NCBI GenBank assembly: GCA_017507285.1
Contig: JAFWBF010000034.1
Location: forward strand, 1-21,672
Reading direction: 5' to 3'
Source: Bacteroidales bacterium
GTDB taxonomy: Bacteria; Bacteroidota; Bacteroidia; Bacteroidales; P3
DNA length: 21,672 nucleotides
Shown here: positions 1 through 7,148 of the stretch, piece after piece
How the letters are laid out: each line of letters opens with the position of its first letter
Numbering within the stretch: position 1 is the stretch's first letter
The notes under the pieces: generated by a model
What the model saw: the letters and a program-made list of their open reading frames with translations, nothing else
Database searches by the model: none
What the model was told of the DNA's origin: nothing
Position numbers and translations under genes: made by a program

Positions 1-2
1 AA

Positions 3-195
3 ACTATAGTAGTATACCTGCTTAATCTATAGTCCGCTTATGCCATAAGCACTGTTCGCTTATGCCATAAGCACTACTCGCTTATGCCATAAGCGATATT
101 GGCTTATGGCATAAGCATACTATAGGTTAAGCAGGTCTTGTATTATATATATGGCAGGTGCATAACTATAAATTAAGCAGGTTCTATACTATATT
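3..195. repeat. Intergenic repeat block: four palindromes at 22-base steps plus three 23-base units
   Basis: Four copies of the near-palindrome GCTTATGCCATAAGC begin at 36, 58, 80 and 102, exactly 22 bases apart; the fourth has the central GCC changed to GGC, so it reads as the reverse complement of the others. The set is framed by an inverted repeat, CCTGCTTAATCTATAGT at 17-33 against ACTATAGGTTAAGCAGG at 119-135 (16 of 17 bases pair), so 17-135 is symmetric about base 76. Immediately to the right are three 23-base units (127-149, 150-172, 173-195), each carrying GCAGGT at the same position (131, 154, 177). No coding potential is visible. The function is unknown; regulator binding sites, hairpin-forming RNA and a small mobile repeat are all possible. 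Confidence 0.85.
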
Positions 196-304
196 TCTTA
201 CGTAACGGCAAAACATTTTTTACGTAACGGCAAAAGTTTTCTTACGACGAGAGAAAAATATTCTTACGTAACGGCAAAACTATTTCAACGTGAAGGCAAA
301 AGTT
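195..304. repeat. Five-unit 22-base tandem array (TACGTAACGGCAAAA core)
   Basis: Units start at 195, 217, 239, 261 and 283, a strict 22-base step. Units 1, 2 and 4 share the 15-base core TACGTAACGGCAAAA. Unit 3 (TACGACGAGAGAAAAA) and unit 5 (AACGTGAAGGCAAAA) are degenerate but keep the register. The sequence is unrelated to the neighbouring palindromic array, although the period is the same. It lies upstream of the small membrane-protein gene at 469. Confidence 0.85.
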
Positions 305-312
305 TTGCCTTT
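294..312. terminator. Short perfect inverted repeat, possible terminator
   Basis: AAGGCAAAAGTTTTGCCTT is a perfect palindrome with 9-base arms and a single central base. It overlaps the last unit of the 22-base array. A one-base loop is too tight for an ideal hairpin and no long T run follows, so it may simply be part of the repeat; a terminator role for a gene left of the window is only a possibility. Confidence 0.25.
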
Positions 313-355
313 GCGGCTGCAATTTCTACTCTTGTTTTGATGTTTTGTTGGCCGG

Positions 356-407
356 CAGCCGAAAAACTTTTTGGTGTTAATACTAAAAACATTGCTTTGG
401 TGTTATA
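356..407 (+). repeat. 52-base upstream element, copy 1
   Basis: This stretch, from CAGCCGAAAA to GTTATA, aligns without gaps to 892-943, 40 of 52 bases identical, including the 12-base block AATACTAAAAAC and a later TTTG. Both copies sit just upstream of a gene on the plus strand (469 and 971). It may be a duplicated promoter or regulatory region. TTTG at 396-399 followed after 21 bases by GAATTTTG at 421-428 is a near-match to a Bacteroidetes promoter for the gene at 469. Confidence 0.6.
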
Positions 408-468
408 CCGCAATGATATAGAATTTTGAAATTAATTGATAGTGTGATTTATTTGGCTGTTTAATGAT

Positions 469-774
469 ATGGATGCTATACATGGATGGTTGTTTGTAGG
501 TTTTTTGGCACTTGCATTGATAATAATTTTGCTTGCCACAATAAAGGGGTGGCGGTTGTATAAAAAGTATAATGAAGGTTCGGGCATTTTGGCCTATCGC
601 AGCTTGTTTACAATTGTGTATGCCGACATGCGTAAGTTGGAGAAAAAAAACGAATTGCCTGCCTGCGAGCTTGAAACTTATCGCACTCTAAAGCAATGCT
701 ATGCGGTGGCAATATGCTGTATTGCAATAGCTCTTTTGGTTTGGATTGTTGCTGCCATACGGGCGGTTTTATGA
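469..774 (+). CDS. Small membrane protein with two transmembrane helices, function unknown
   Basis: The predicted product has 101 residues. A hydrophobic segment at about residues 7-25 is followed by a basic stretch (KGWRLYKKY), a soluble middle of about 50 residues that includes ADMRKLEKKNELPACE, and a second hydrophobic segment at about 77-100. This would make a helical hairpin in the inner membrane with a charged loop. I do not recognise the family. It starts at ATG 469 and could also start downstream only with loss of the first helix. It stands alone between two copies of a 52-base upstream element and is followed 196 bases later by the PorW/SprE-like gene on the same strand. Reading-frame length and amino-acid make-up support a real gene, but no homology does; moderate confidence. 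Confidence 0.55.
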   Translation: MDAIHGWLFVGFLALALIIILLATIKGWRLYKKYNEGSGILAYRSLFTIVYADMRKLEKKNELPACELETYRTLKQCYAVAICCIAIALLVWIVAAIRAVL

Positions 775-891
775 TATTATTTCTTGCAAAAGATTATTGG
801 GCCGATGTTCTTTTTTACCTAAGTTGCAACCATTTTTTTGCCGGCTCGGAGGCGGAGCTCTAGGCCATATTTTTGTTTTCCAACTCCTCGT

Positions 892-943
892 CAGCCGAAA
901 ATCTATCGGATATCAATACTAAAAACGTTAGTTTGCAGTTATA
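892..943 (+). repeat. 52-base upstream element, copy 2
   Basis: Second copy of the element at 356-407 (40 of 52 identical, no gaps), ending 27 bases before the TTG start of the PorW/SprE-like gene. It retains AATACTAAAAAC and GTTATA. No well-spaced -7 box was found after its TTTG (932-935), so a promoter role here is unproven. Confidence 0.6.
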
Positions 944-970
944 TTATAGCACTAAAAAATATACCGTATC

Positions 971-3691
971 TTGAAAATATCAAACATCAAATATAGAGTT
1001 ATCGTTGGGCTGTTACTTACGATGGTTATGGCGGGCTGCTCCACGCAGAAAGCCAAGTTTATGAACAAATTGTACCACAATACCACAGCGCATTACAATG
1101 TGTGGTGGAATGGAAATGAAAGCATGAAAGAAGCTCGTAAACAGTTGGAAACAATTGCTGTTGACGATTATACCCGTATACTGCCAATGTATAAGTTGGG
1201 CACCAAGGAAGATGCCATAAGCGTGTATCCGCAGCTCGACCGCACGCTGGAAAAAGGGGCTATGGGTGCACAGAAACACAGCATCTTTGTCAAAGGCAAG
1301 GAGCATGTGGAATACGTCAAGAAGTCATACCTGATGATGGCTTATGCCCATTTCTATAAGCAAGATTATCAGGCCGCTATTGTAAACTGTAGATATGTGA
1401 TGTCGCAGTATCCCGGTACCGATATTGCCGACGAGGCCAAGATACTTTATGCCCGTGCTCTTACCCACGACAAGCAGTATGCCGAAGCCGAGATGGTTCT
1501 GGATCAGGTAGATGCCGCCATAAATTCGGGAAAGATGTCGGCCGGTATGGCCGATTTGCTTTATCCCGCAATGGTGGAATGTATGCTGCCTCAAGAAAAA
1601 TACAAAAAAGCCGTTGATTTCTTGCGTTTGAGTATAGACAATACTTCAAACCGTAAGTTTAAGGCTCGACAATATTTCATTATGGCTCAGATATATCACA
1701 AGCTGGACAAGAAAGCTACGGCTACCAAATATTACAAAAAAGCCCTCTCGATGCGTCCCGAATATGTGATGGAATTTAATGCGAGAATGAATATCGCTTC
1801 GTGCTACGACATATCGAAAGGCGATTATAAGGGTATAGAAAAGTTTTTGAATCAGATGCTCGACGATAAGAAAAACATCGAGTATATAGACCAAATATAT
1901 TATGCCAAAGGTGAAATGTACTTGGGAGCCAAAAATGCACAAAAGGCGTGTGAGAACTTTGAGAAGTCCATACAAGTAAGTACCACCAACAAGTCGCAAA
2001 AGATAAAATCGGCACTCAAGTTGGCCGATGTGTTGTATGATATTTATCAGAATTACGACGAAGCACAGAAGTATTACGATACCGCCATGGCAATCATGCC
2101 CAAGGATTATCCAAACTACGATGCCATAAAGGAACGCCACTATCTGCTTATTTCGCTGGTGGAAAACACCAGAGTTATAGCCCTCAACGACAGCCTTTTT
2201 ATGCTTGCCGACATGAACCCCGCCGACCGCGAGAAATATATCGAAAAGCTTATAGAAAGGCAAAAAGAGGCCGATGCCAAGAAGCGTGAGGCAGAGATAG
2301 AGGCCGCCATACGTAAAGAGGCTCAAACAGTACAGAAAAATACCCTCAAAGGCGACTGGTATTTCTACAACGAATCAACAGTACAGAAGGGTAAAGAAAG
2401 CTTTATGCGAATGTGGGGAACTCGTGCATTGGAGGACTATTGGTTTTTGAGTCAGAAACCCGGAATGTCGCTGGGTATGGGTGCCAACAATTTGTTTGCC
2501 GACAACGAGCAGGAGCAAACAAAAGATGCTGATTCCACAGCCGATGAAACAAAGGTGGATCCCACCAAAGCCAACGACAAATACAGTGTGGATTATTATT
2601 TGAAGGACTTGCCAAAAACCCAAGCTCGACGCGATACTATGCACGACGATATAGCCCGTTGCCTGCTCAATGCCGGATTTATATACGATGCGGGTATTGA
2701 AAACCAAGAGAAGGCGTTGGAATGTTTTTTGCGTTTGGTGGAGGATTATCAGGGTAGCGACTATGTGTTGCCGGCCTTCTATCAGTTGTATAAGATTTAT
2801 GACAAGCAGGGCAACACACCAAGTGCCAACTATTATAAAAATATGATTCTACGTGGTTTCCCCGACAGCGACTACGCCAACCTTATCCGTGATGAGGATT
2901 ATTACCTTGAAATTGCAAAGCGAAACAAAATGGCCGAAACCGAATACGAAGAAATATATAGCCTATTTACCGAAGGATACTACAGGCAGGTAATAAGCAG
3001 AGCATCGTCGGCAGTACAAATATACACAAAGGAACCTGCACTTATACCCAAATATAAATATTGGAATGCCATAGCATTGGCCAAACTAAGTAAAACTTCG
3101 GAGGCTATAGCTATGCTGGAAGATATAGAGAAAAACCATTCCAAGAGTGAGATTGTGCCCTTGGTTCGAGAACAGATAGCACTATTAAGAAAAGGATTTA
3201 AACTCGAAGCAGAAGACGAGAAAATAGATGAAAAGACTACTGCCAAAAAGGGAGATCAGGCTAATAATGTGGCCAATGTGAAGAAGCAAAACGATGAGCT
3301 ACCACCCGAAAGCCAGTTGTACCGTTATCGTGAAAACCTGCAGCATTACGTGATATTTGTGTTGGATGATGATAAAATAAGGGCTACAGAAATGCAGTAT
3401 GCAGTGGCCGATTTCAATATGGCATACTATTCGGCAAAGGCATTGAAAGCTAATGTTATGATGTTTACTGATAAACAGCAGTTGATAACAGTACATCGGT
3501 TTGAGAATGCTGCTGAAGCAATGGACTATTGGAACTACATAAACACCAAAGCTGATGACCTGAAAAAGTTTGATAAAAAACATTATTCGTCATTTGTAAT
3601 ATCAGTGCAAAACTATCAAACATTTTACAACAAAAAGAATATAGAAGCATACCGAAAATTCTTTGAAAAGTACTATTTTAAAAACGAATAA
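971..3691 (+). CDS. porW: PorW/SprE-like TPR lipoprotein of the type IX secretion system
   Basis: The product has 906 residues. The N terminus is a lipoprotein signal: basic start, hydrophobic VIVGLLLTMVM and a lipobox ending AGC with Cys23 as the lipid-modified residue. The segment after it (TAHYNVWWNGNESMKEA) matches the conserved start of SprE/PorW proteins, which are periplasmic-facing outer-membrane lipoproteins needed for type IX secretion and gliding. Most of the rest is tetratricopeptide-like helical repeat, seen at about residues 115-370 and again near 565-745, with a charged coiled-coil-like stretch near 420-450 and a C-terminal domain at about 800-906. The start is TTG at 971, because it alone gives a full signal peptide; in-frame stop TAA lies at 953 and the next Met is inside the hydrophobic core. 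Bactofilin and an AtpZ-like gene follow, an order I recall from other Bacteroidetes. The family call is firm; the gene symbol is by similarity. Confidence 0.8.
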   Translation: MKISNIKYRVIVGLLLTMVMAGCSTQKAKFMNKLYHNTTAHYNVWWNGNESMKEARKQLETIAVDDYTRILPMYKLGTKEDAISVYPQLDRTLEKGAMGAQKHSIFVKGKEHVEYVKKSYLMMAYAHFYKQDYQAAIVNCRYVMSQYPGTDIADEAKILYARALTHDKQYAEAEMVLDQVDAAINSGKMSAGMADLLYPAMVECMLPQEKYKKAVDFLRLSIDNTSNRKFKARQYFIMAQIYHKLDKKATATKYYKKALSMRPEYVMEFNARMNIASCYDISKGDYKGIEKFLNQMLDDKKNIEYIDQIYYAKGEMYLGAKNAQKACENFEKSIQVSTTNKSQKIKSALKLADVLYDIYQNYDEAQKYYDTAMAIMPKDYPNYDAIKERHYLLISLVENTRVIALNDSLFMLADMNPADREKYIEKLIERQKEADAKKREAEIEAAIRKEAQTVQKNTLKGDWYFYNESTVQKGKESFMRMWGTRALEDYWFLSQKPGMSLGMGANNLFADNEQEQTKDADSTADETKVDPTKANDKYSVDYYLKDLPKTQARRDTMHDDIARCLLNAGFIYDAGIENQEKALECFLRLVEDYQGSDYVLPAFYQLYKIYDKQGNTPSANYYKNMILRGFPDSDYANLIRDEDYYLEIAKRNKMAETEYEEIYSLFTEGYYRQVISRASSAVQIYTKEPALIPKYKYWNAIALAKLSKTSEAIAMLEDIEKNHSKSEIVPLVREQIALLRKGFKLEAEDEKIDEKTTAKKGDQANNVANVKKQNDELPPESQLYRYRENLQHYVIFVLDDDKIRATEMQYAVADFNMAYYSAKALKANVMMFTDKQQLITVHRFENAAEAMDYWNYINTKADDLKKFDKKHYSSFVISVQNYQTFYNKKNIEAYRKFFEKYYFKNE

Positions 3692-3745
3692 TGGAGTTTG
3701 AGAAGGAGGGTATGGCGTTTGTTATTAGTTGTTTAAATATTTTAT

Positions 3746-3776
3746 TTTGCTGAATGAGAAAAAAAGTGTAAATTTG
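3746..3776 (+). promoter_or_regulatory. Bacteroidetes promoter for bactofilin
   Basis: TTTG at 3746-3749, a 19-base spacer and TAAATTTG at 3769-3776 match the phylum consensus. Transcription would start near 3783 and leave a leader of about 45 bases before the ATG at 3829. It separates bactofilin transcription from the upstream lipoprotein gene. Confidence 0.7.
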
Positions 3777-3828
3777 TACGTTCAAAATAGAGAATATAAG
3801 TATAAAAATATTATCAAATAATACATTT

Positions 3829-4203
3829 ATGGCAAAACCAATAGAAGTGGAAAATAATCCGATAAATACAATAACAACAGGTACTGTTATAAGAGGAGAT
3901 ATTATTACGCCCGGTGATTTTCGCATGGACGGAGTATTGGAAGGAAATCTTACTATCAATGGAAAGTTGGTGATAGGAGAGTGTGGTAAAATAGTCGGTA
4001 ATATTGTTTGTCAAAACGCCAATGTGATAGGTGCAGTAGAGGGAAATATGAAGGTAACTGATTTATTGACTTTATGCATTTCATCGAAGGTAAAAGGTGA
4101 TTTGTTGGTAAACAAACTATCTATCGAACCGGGAGCAAGTTTTGATGGTTCATGCAAGATGTTGGATGAAACCAATAAAAATAGCAAAGAAAAATCAAAC
4201 TGA
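3829..4203 (+). CDS. Bactofilin (polymer-forming cytoskeletal protein)
   Basis: At 124 residues this is a typical small bactofilin. After a short polar N terminus, residues about 15-112 form the repeated short-strand pattern of the bactofilin beta-helix: TVIRGDI, FRMDGVLEGNL, GKLVIGECGKIVGNI, CQNANVIGAVEGNM, SSKVKGDLLVNKLSIEPGASFDG. Glycines and small residues fall at the turns. Members polymerise into filaments on the inner membrane without nucleotide and act in cell shape, wall synthesis or positioning. A good promoter lies 53 bases upstream and the AtpZ-like gene follows after 68 bases, so the two are probably cotranscribed. The short Lys/Asn-rich tail (TNKNSKEKSN) is likely disordered. 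Confidence 0.9.
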   Translation: MAKPIEVENNPINTITTGTVIRGDIITPGDFRMDGVLEGNLTINGKLVIGECGKIVGNIVCQNANVIGAVEGNMKVTDLLTLCISSKVKGDLLVNKLSIEPGASFDGSCKMLDETNKNSKEKSN

Positions 4204-4271
4204 TAGCTAAACAAATATAGTCCTTTGCCATTAGGTGCAAAAGGATTTAAGGCAACACTTGAGTGCCTATA

Positions 4272-4502
4272 ATGAGAGATGACAAACGTTTGAAAAAGAA
4301 AAAAACATCGGTTGACAATGCTGCAATCTATCTATCGTTGGGTATAGAAATGGCGGTTGCAGTATTGTTGGCTGTGTGGTGTGGAATTGTTTTAGACAAG
4401 CGTGTAGGGTGTTCTATACCTATATTCACCCTTGGAATGGTACTGTTGGGAATGTTTGTCGCTATATGGATTCTTTTGAAAACATTCAGAAACAAAAAAT
4501 GA
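4272..4502 (+). CDS. AtpZ/AtpI-family small membrane protein
   Basis: The product has 76 residues from ATG 4272; a GTG three codons earlier (4263) is the alternative. A basic N terminus (RDDKRLKKKK) precedes two transmembrane helices, roughly AIYLSLGIEMAVAVLLAVWCGIV and IFTLGMVLLGMFVAIWILL, joined by LDKRVGCSIP. This arrangement, with the Asp after helix 1 and Pro before helix 2, matches AtpZ/AtpI proteins, which sit next to F0F1 ATP synthase genes and are linked to c-ring assembly or Mg/Ca transport. In many Bacteroidetes the next gene is atpB; here no ATP synthase gene follows. Its stop overlaps the start of the kinase-RapZ gene (ATGA at 4499-4502), suggesting coupled translation. Confidence 0.75.
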   Translation: MRDDKRLKKKKTSVDNAAIYLSLGIEMAVAVLLAVWCGIVLDKRVGCSIPIFTLGMVLLGMFVAIWILLKTFRNKK

Positions 4503-5917
4503 TGCAGATATTGTTTGAAAAATGGGCAGGGGAACCTTGTGTGGATGTTCAACCGCTTTCTGCTCATGGGTCCAATAGAAAATATTACCGTTTGAAGGGC
4601 GAAACCAAGCATTGTTTGGCAGCTGTAAATGATGATGTGAGGGAGAATGAAGCCTTTTTTTATTATTCTGAATATTTCAAACAAAAGGGTGTGAATGTCC
4701 CTGCGGTATATGCTATTGATGATAGCAGAACTTTGTATTTGTTGGAAGATTTGGGGAATACGACACTTTATGATTTGTTGCAACAGAAAAAAAAATATAC
4801 TTCAAACCCATACGATGGAGAATTGTTGGAGTTCTATAAAAGAGTGATAGAAAACCTGTTGAATATACAAATGTTTGGAGTTGAAGCCAATTTTGATATG
4901 GCTTATCCAAGATCATGTTTCGATTCGACATCGATAAAATGGGATTTGAATTATTTTAAATATCATTTTTTAAAACTTGCCTACATTCCTTTTGATGAAC
5001 AACTTTTGGAAAATGATATAGAAAAACTTACTGCCTATATTGATTCGTTGGATAGAGATAGTTTTATGTATCGAGATTTTCAATCGAGAAATATAATGGT
5101 AATGGACAATCAGTTGTACTTTATCGACTATCAAGGAGGACGTAGAGGAACTAAACATTATGATTTAGCGTCGTTGTTATATGACGCTAAAGCCGAAATG
5201 CCAAATGATGTGAGGCAGCAACTGTTAGATTATTATGTAAGTATCTTGGAGAAGTATCAAAAGGTGAATAAAACACTTTTTGAGCAAGAATTTTATGTTT
5301 TTGTTCTTCTGCGTATAATGCAGGCCATGGGGGCGTACGGCTACAGAGGTTTTTATGAAGGTAAGGAACATTTTGTAAGAAGTATAGAACCTGCATTAAA
5401 AAACATGAAATGGATATTAGAAAACAAAACCTTACCAATACAATTACCACATTTGAATGGGGTGTGGAAGCAAATACTAGAATCGGATTTCTTGCAACAT
5501 AAAATTGCTGAATGTGAGAATCAAAATGTCTTGACTGTAGCTATAAATAGTTTTTCTTTCAAACGTGGGTATCCTATGGATTTGACCGGCAATGGAGGTG
5601 GTTTTGTATTTGATTGTAGGGCTTTGCCTAATCCAGGTCGTTATCCGCAGTATAAGCATGTTACGGGTAAAGATCAAGAAGTGATAGACTTTTTTAAAGA
5701 TGATAACGAGGTGGAAGCTTTTCTTGAATTGGTTTTTGAGATAGTATCTTCATCTGTTGAACGATATTTGCAACGACGTTTTACCAATTTGCAAGTCAAT
5801 TTTGGCTGTACGGGAGGTCAGCACCGTTCGGTTTATTGTGCGGAAAGATTAGCACAATATATAGTACAAAACTATGAATGTAAGGTATTGTTGCATCATT
5901 TGGAACAAGAAAAATAG
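4499..5917 (+). CDS. Fusion of an aminoglycoside-phosphotransferase-like sugar kinase and a RapZ C-terminal domain
   Basis: The product has 472 residues from ATG 4499; ATG 4502 and ATG 4466 are alternatives. Residues 1 to about 320 are an APH/choline-kinase-like fold resembling AmgK-type amino-sugar kinases: nucleotide loop SAHGSNRKYYRL (21-32), catalytic loop YRDFQSRN (191-198, with Tyr in place of the usual His before the catalytic Asp) and metal-binding DYQGG (210-214). Residues from about 343 are a RapZ C-terminal domain with SFKRGYP, DCRALPNPGR and GCTGGQHRSV (436-445). Full RapZ instead has an N-terminal P-loop domain, absent here. In Enterobacteria RapZ binds GlcN6P and controls GlmS; a kinase linked to that sensor suggests a role in amino-sugar supply for the wall. 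That role is inferred. The architecture is, as I recall, common in Bacteroidetes. Confidence 0.85.
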   Translation: MMQILFEKWAGEPCVDVQPLSAHGSNRKYYRLKGETKHCLAAVNDDVRENEAFFYYSEYFKQKGVNVPAVYAIDDSRTLYLLEDLGNTTLYDLLQQKKKYTSNPYDGELLEFYKRVIENLLNIQMFGVEANFDMAYPRSCFDSTSIKWDLNYFKYHFLKLAYIPFDEQLLENDIEKLTAYIDSLDRDSFMYRDFQSRNIMVMDNQLYFIDYQGGRRGTKHYDLASLLYDAKAEMPNDVRQQLLDYYVSILEKYQKVNKTLFEQEFYVFVLLRIMQAMGAYGYRGFYEGKEHFVRSIEPALKNMKWILENKTLPIQLPHLNGVWKQILESDFLQHKIAECENQNVLTVAINSFSFKRGYPMDLTGNGGGFVFDCRALPNPGRYPQYKHVTGKDQEVIDFFKDDNEVEAFLELVFEIVSSSVERYLQRRFTNLQVNFGCTGGQHRSVYCAERLAQYIVQNYECKVLLHHLEQEK

Positions 5918-5918
5918 A

Positions 5919-5948
5919 TTTGAACATACTAAAGTGCGATATATTTTG
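5919..5948 (+). promoter_or_regulatory. Possible promoter for the lemA operon
   Basis: TTTG at 5919-5922, an 18-base spacer and ATATTTTG at 5941-5948 are a near-match to the Bacteroidetes consensus; the first two bases of the -7 box are AT, not TA. It sits between the kinase-RapZ stop and the lemA start, leaving a leader of about 45 bases. Confidence 0.35.
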
Positions 5949-5998
5949 TTATAAGACGAAAATACATTATTATTTAAATCATAAAAATACAAAGAGAG

Positions 5999-6604
5999 AT
6001 GAAAAAACTATCAGGAGGATGGATTGCACTTATTGTAGTGGGTGCCATTGTGATAATTACCCTATTATGGGGAGTACGTACAAACAACAGAATGATTACT
6101 GCCGAAGAGGGTGTAAGTGGAGCATGGGCTCAGGTGGAAAATGTTTACCAACGTCGTATGGATCTTATACCTAATTTGGTAAATACAGTGAAAGGTGCTG
6201 CCAATTTTGAACGTGGAACATTGGAAGCTGTTATTGATGCCCGTTCAAAAGCAACATCTGTACAGGTGAATGCCGACAATCTTTCGGAAGCAAATATTGC
6301 TGCTTTCCAAAAGGCACAAGATGGGTTGACAAATGCATTGAGCCGGTTGATGGTAACAGTGGAACGTTATCCTGAACTTAAGGCAACACAGAATTTCCGT
6401 GATTTGCAGGCTCAACTAGAAGGAACTGAAAATCGTATAGCTGTGGAACGTAATAAATTTAATGAAGTTGTGAAAGCATACAACACCATGATACGGAAGT
6501 TCCCAAATAGCATAATAGCCGGTATTGGTGGATTTGAAAAGAAAGGCTATTTCAAAGCCTCCGAAGGAGCTGATAAAGCACCTGAGGTAAACTTTGAGTT
6601 TTAG
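5999..6604 (+). CDS. lemA: LemA family protein
   Basis: The product has 201 residues. A single N-terminal membrane helix (about 8-25, GWIALIVVGAIVIITLLWGV) is followed by the LemA coiled helical domain. Diagnostic segments are NRMITAEEGVSGAWAQVENVYQRR, the DLIPNLVNTVKG motif near residue 56 and ENRIAVERNKFNEVVKAYN near 142. LemA proteins have one membrane anchor and a four-helix-bundle-like soluble part; their biochemical role is poorly defined, but they cluster with TPM-domain proteins, as here. The ATG at 5999 gives the expected short cytoplasmic tip. A strong hairpin with T run follows the gene, so lemA is probably made in excess over the two TPM genes downstream. Confidence 0.92.
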   Translation: MKKLSGGWIALIVVGAIVIITLLWGVRTNNRMITAEEGVSGAWAQVENVYQRRMDLIPNLVNTVKGAANFERGTLEAVIDARSKATSVQVNADNLSEANIAAFQKAQDGLTNALSRLMVTVERYPELKATQNFRDLQAQLEGTENRIAVERNKFNEVVKAYNTMIRKFPNSIIAGIGGFEKKGYFKASEGADKAPEVNFEF

Positions 6605-6619
6605 ATAAATACAATATGG

Positions 6620-6668
6620 ATAAGACTGTAACTTAATTATGAGATGTGTACAGTCTTATTCTTTTTTT
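6620..6668 (+). terminator. Rho-independent terminator or attenuator after lemA
   Basis: Arms ATAAGACTGTA (6620-6630) and TACAGTCTTAT (6649-6659) pair perfectly over 11 bases and are followed by TTCTTTTTTT. It lies inside the lemA-TPM cluster, 26 bases before the next start codon, so partial readthrough or a separate promoter is needed for the TPM genes. Confidence 0.8.
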
Positions 6669-6693
6669 GATATAAATTGAGCGAAATATTATT

Positions 6694-7128
6694 ATGAAGA
6701 ATTATTTTTCAGAAGAGGATAAAACAAAAATTATGGCTGCAATACAAGATGCAGAGTTGAAAACATCGGGCGAGATACGGGTACATATCGACAAAACATG
6801 TAATGAAGATGTGCTGGATAGGGCAGCTTGGTGGTTCAAAAAATTGAATATGCACAAAACAGTAGCGCGAAATGGTGTGTTGATATACATTGCTATGGAA
6901 TCGAGGATGTTTGCCATAATAGGAGACTCGGGTATAAATGCTGTGGTGCCAAAAGATTTTTGGGAAGAGGTCAAAGAAGAAATGTTGTCTTTTTTCAAAA
7001 ACAATGAGTTTGTAAGTGGTATTGCTCATGGTGTTTCGCGTGTGGGTGATTATCTGAAACTGCATTTTCCTTACAATAAAGATGATGTAAATGAATTGCC
7101 TGATGACATAAGTTTTGGAACTAAATGA
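6694..7128 (+). CDS. TPM-domain protein, cytoplasmic
   Basis: The product has 144 residues and no signal peptide or membrane helix. Almost all of it is one TPM domain (TLP18.3/Psb32/MOLO-1): the opening SEEDKTKIMAAIQDAELKTSGEIRVHI, the central NGVLIYIAMESRMFAIIGDSGINAVV and the C-terminal helix that includes SGIAHGVSRVGDYLKLHFP. Bacteroidetes commonly have lemA followed by a short TPM protein like this and a longer secreted one. TPM domains are linked to phosphatase activity in plants and to envelope protein quality control or respiratory complexes in bacteria; the role here is unknown. Its stop overlaps an ATG of the next frame (ATGA at 7125-7128), consistent with coupled expression. Family call firm, function open. 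Confidence 0.88.
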   Translation: MKNYFSEEDKTKIMAAIQDAELKTSGEIRVHIDKTCNEDVLDRAAWWFKKLNMHKTVARNGVLIYIAMESRMFAIIGDSGINAVVPKDFWEEVKEEMLSFFKNNEFVSGIAHGVSRVGDYLKLHFPYNKDDVNELPDDISFGTK

Positions 7129-7148
7129 TTAAAGAAATTGGGTTGTAT

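Noticed and set aside
1208..1220. GATGCCATAAGC inside the PorW/SprE-like gene, similar to the left palindrome
   Set aside because: It is a single partial match made of ordinary codons (Asp-Ala-Ile-Ser).
1646..2326. Minus-strand frame of 226 codons inside the PorW/SprE-like gene
   Set aside because: It lies wholly within a well-supported gene, is rich in Leu/Ile/Phe from antisense of Lys/Glu codons, and matches no family I know.
4376..4498. Longer start for the kinase-RapZ gene
   Set aside because: It would overlap nearly all of the second half of the AtpZ-like gene; the ATGA overlap at 4499 is more natural.
5920..6174. Plus-strand frame of 84 codons overlapping the start of lemA
   Set aside because: It is out of frame with lemA, Cys/Tyr-rich and lacks any domain; lemA explains the region.
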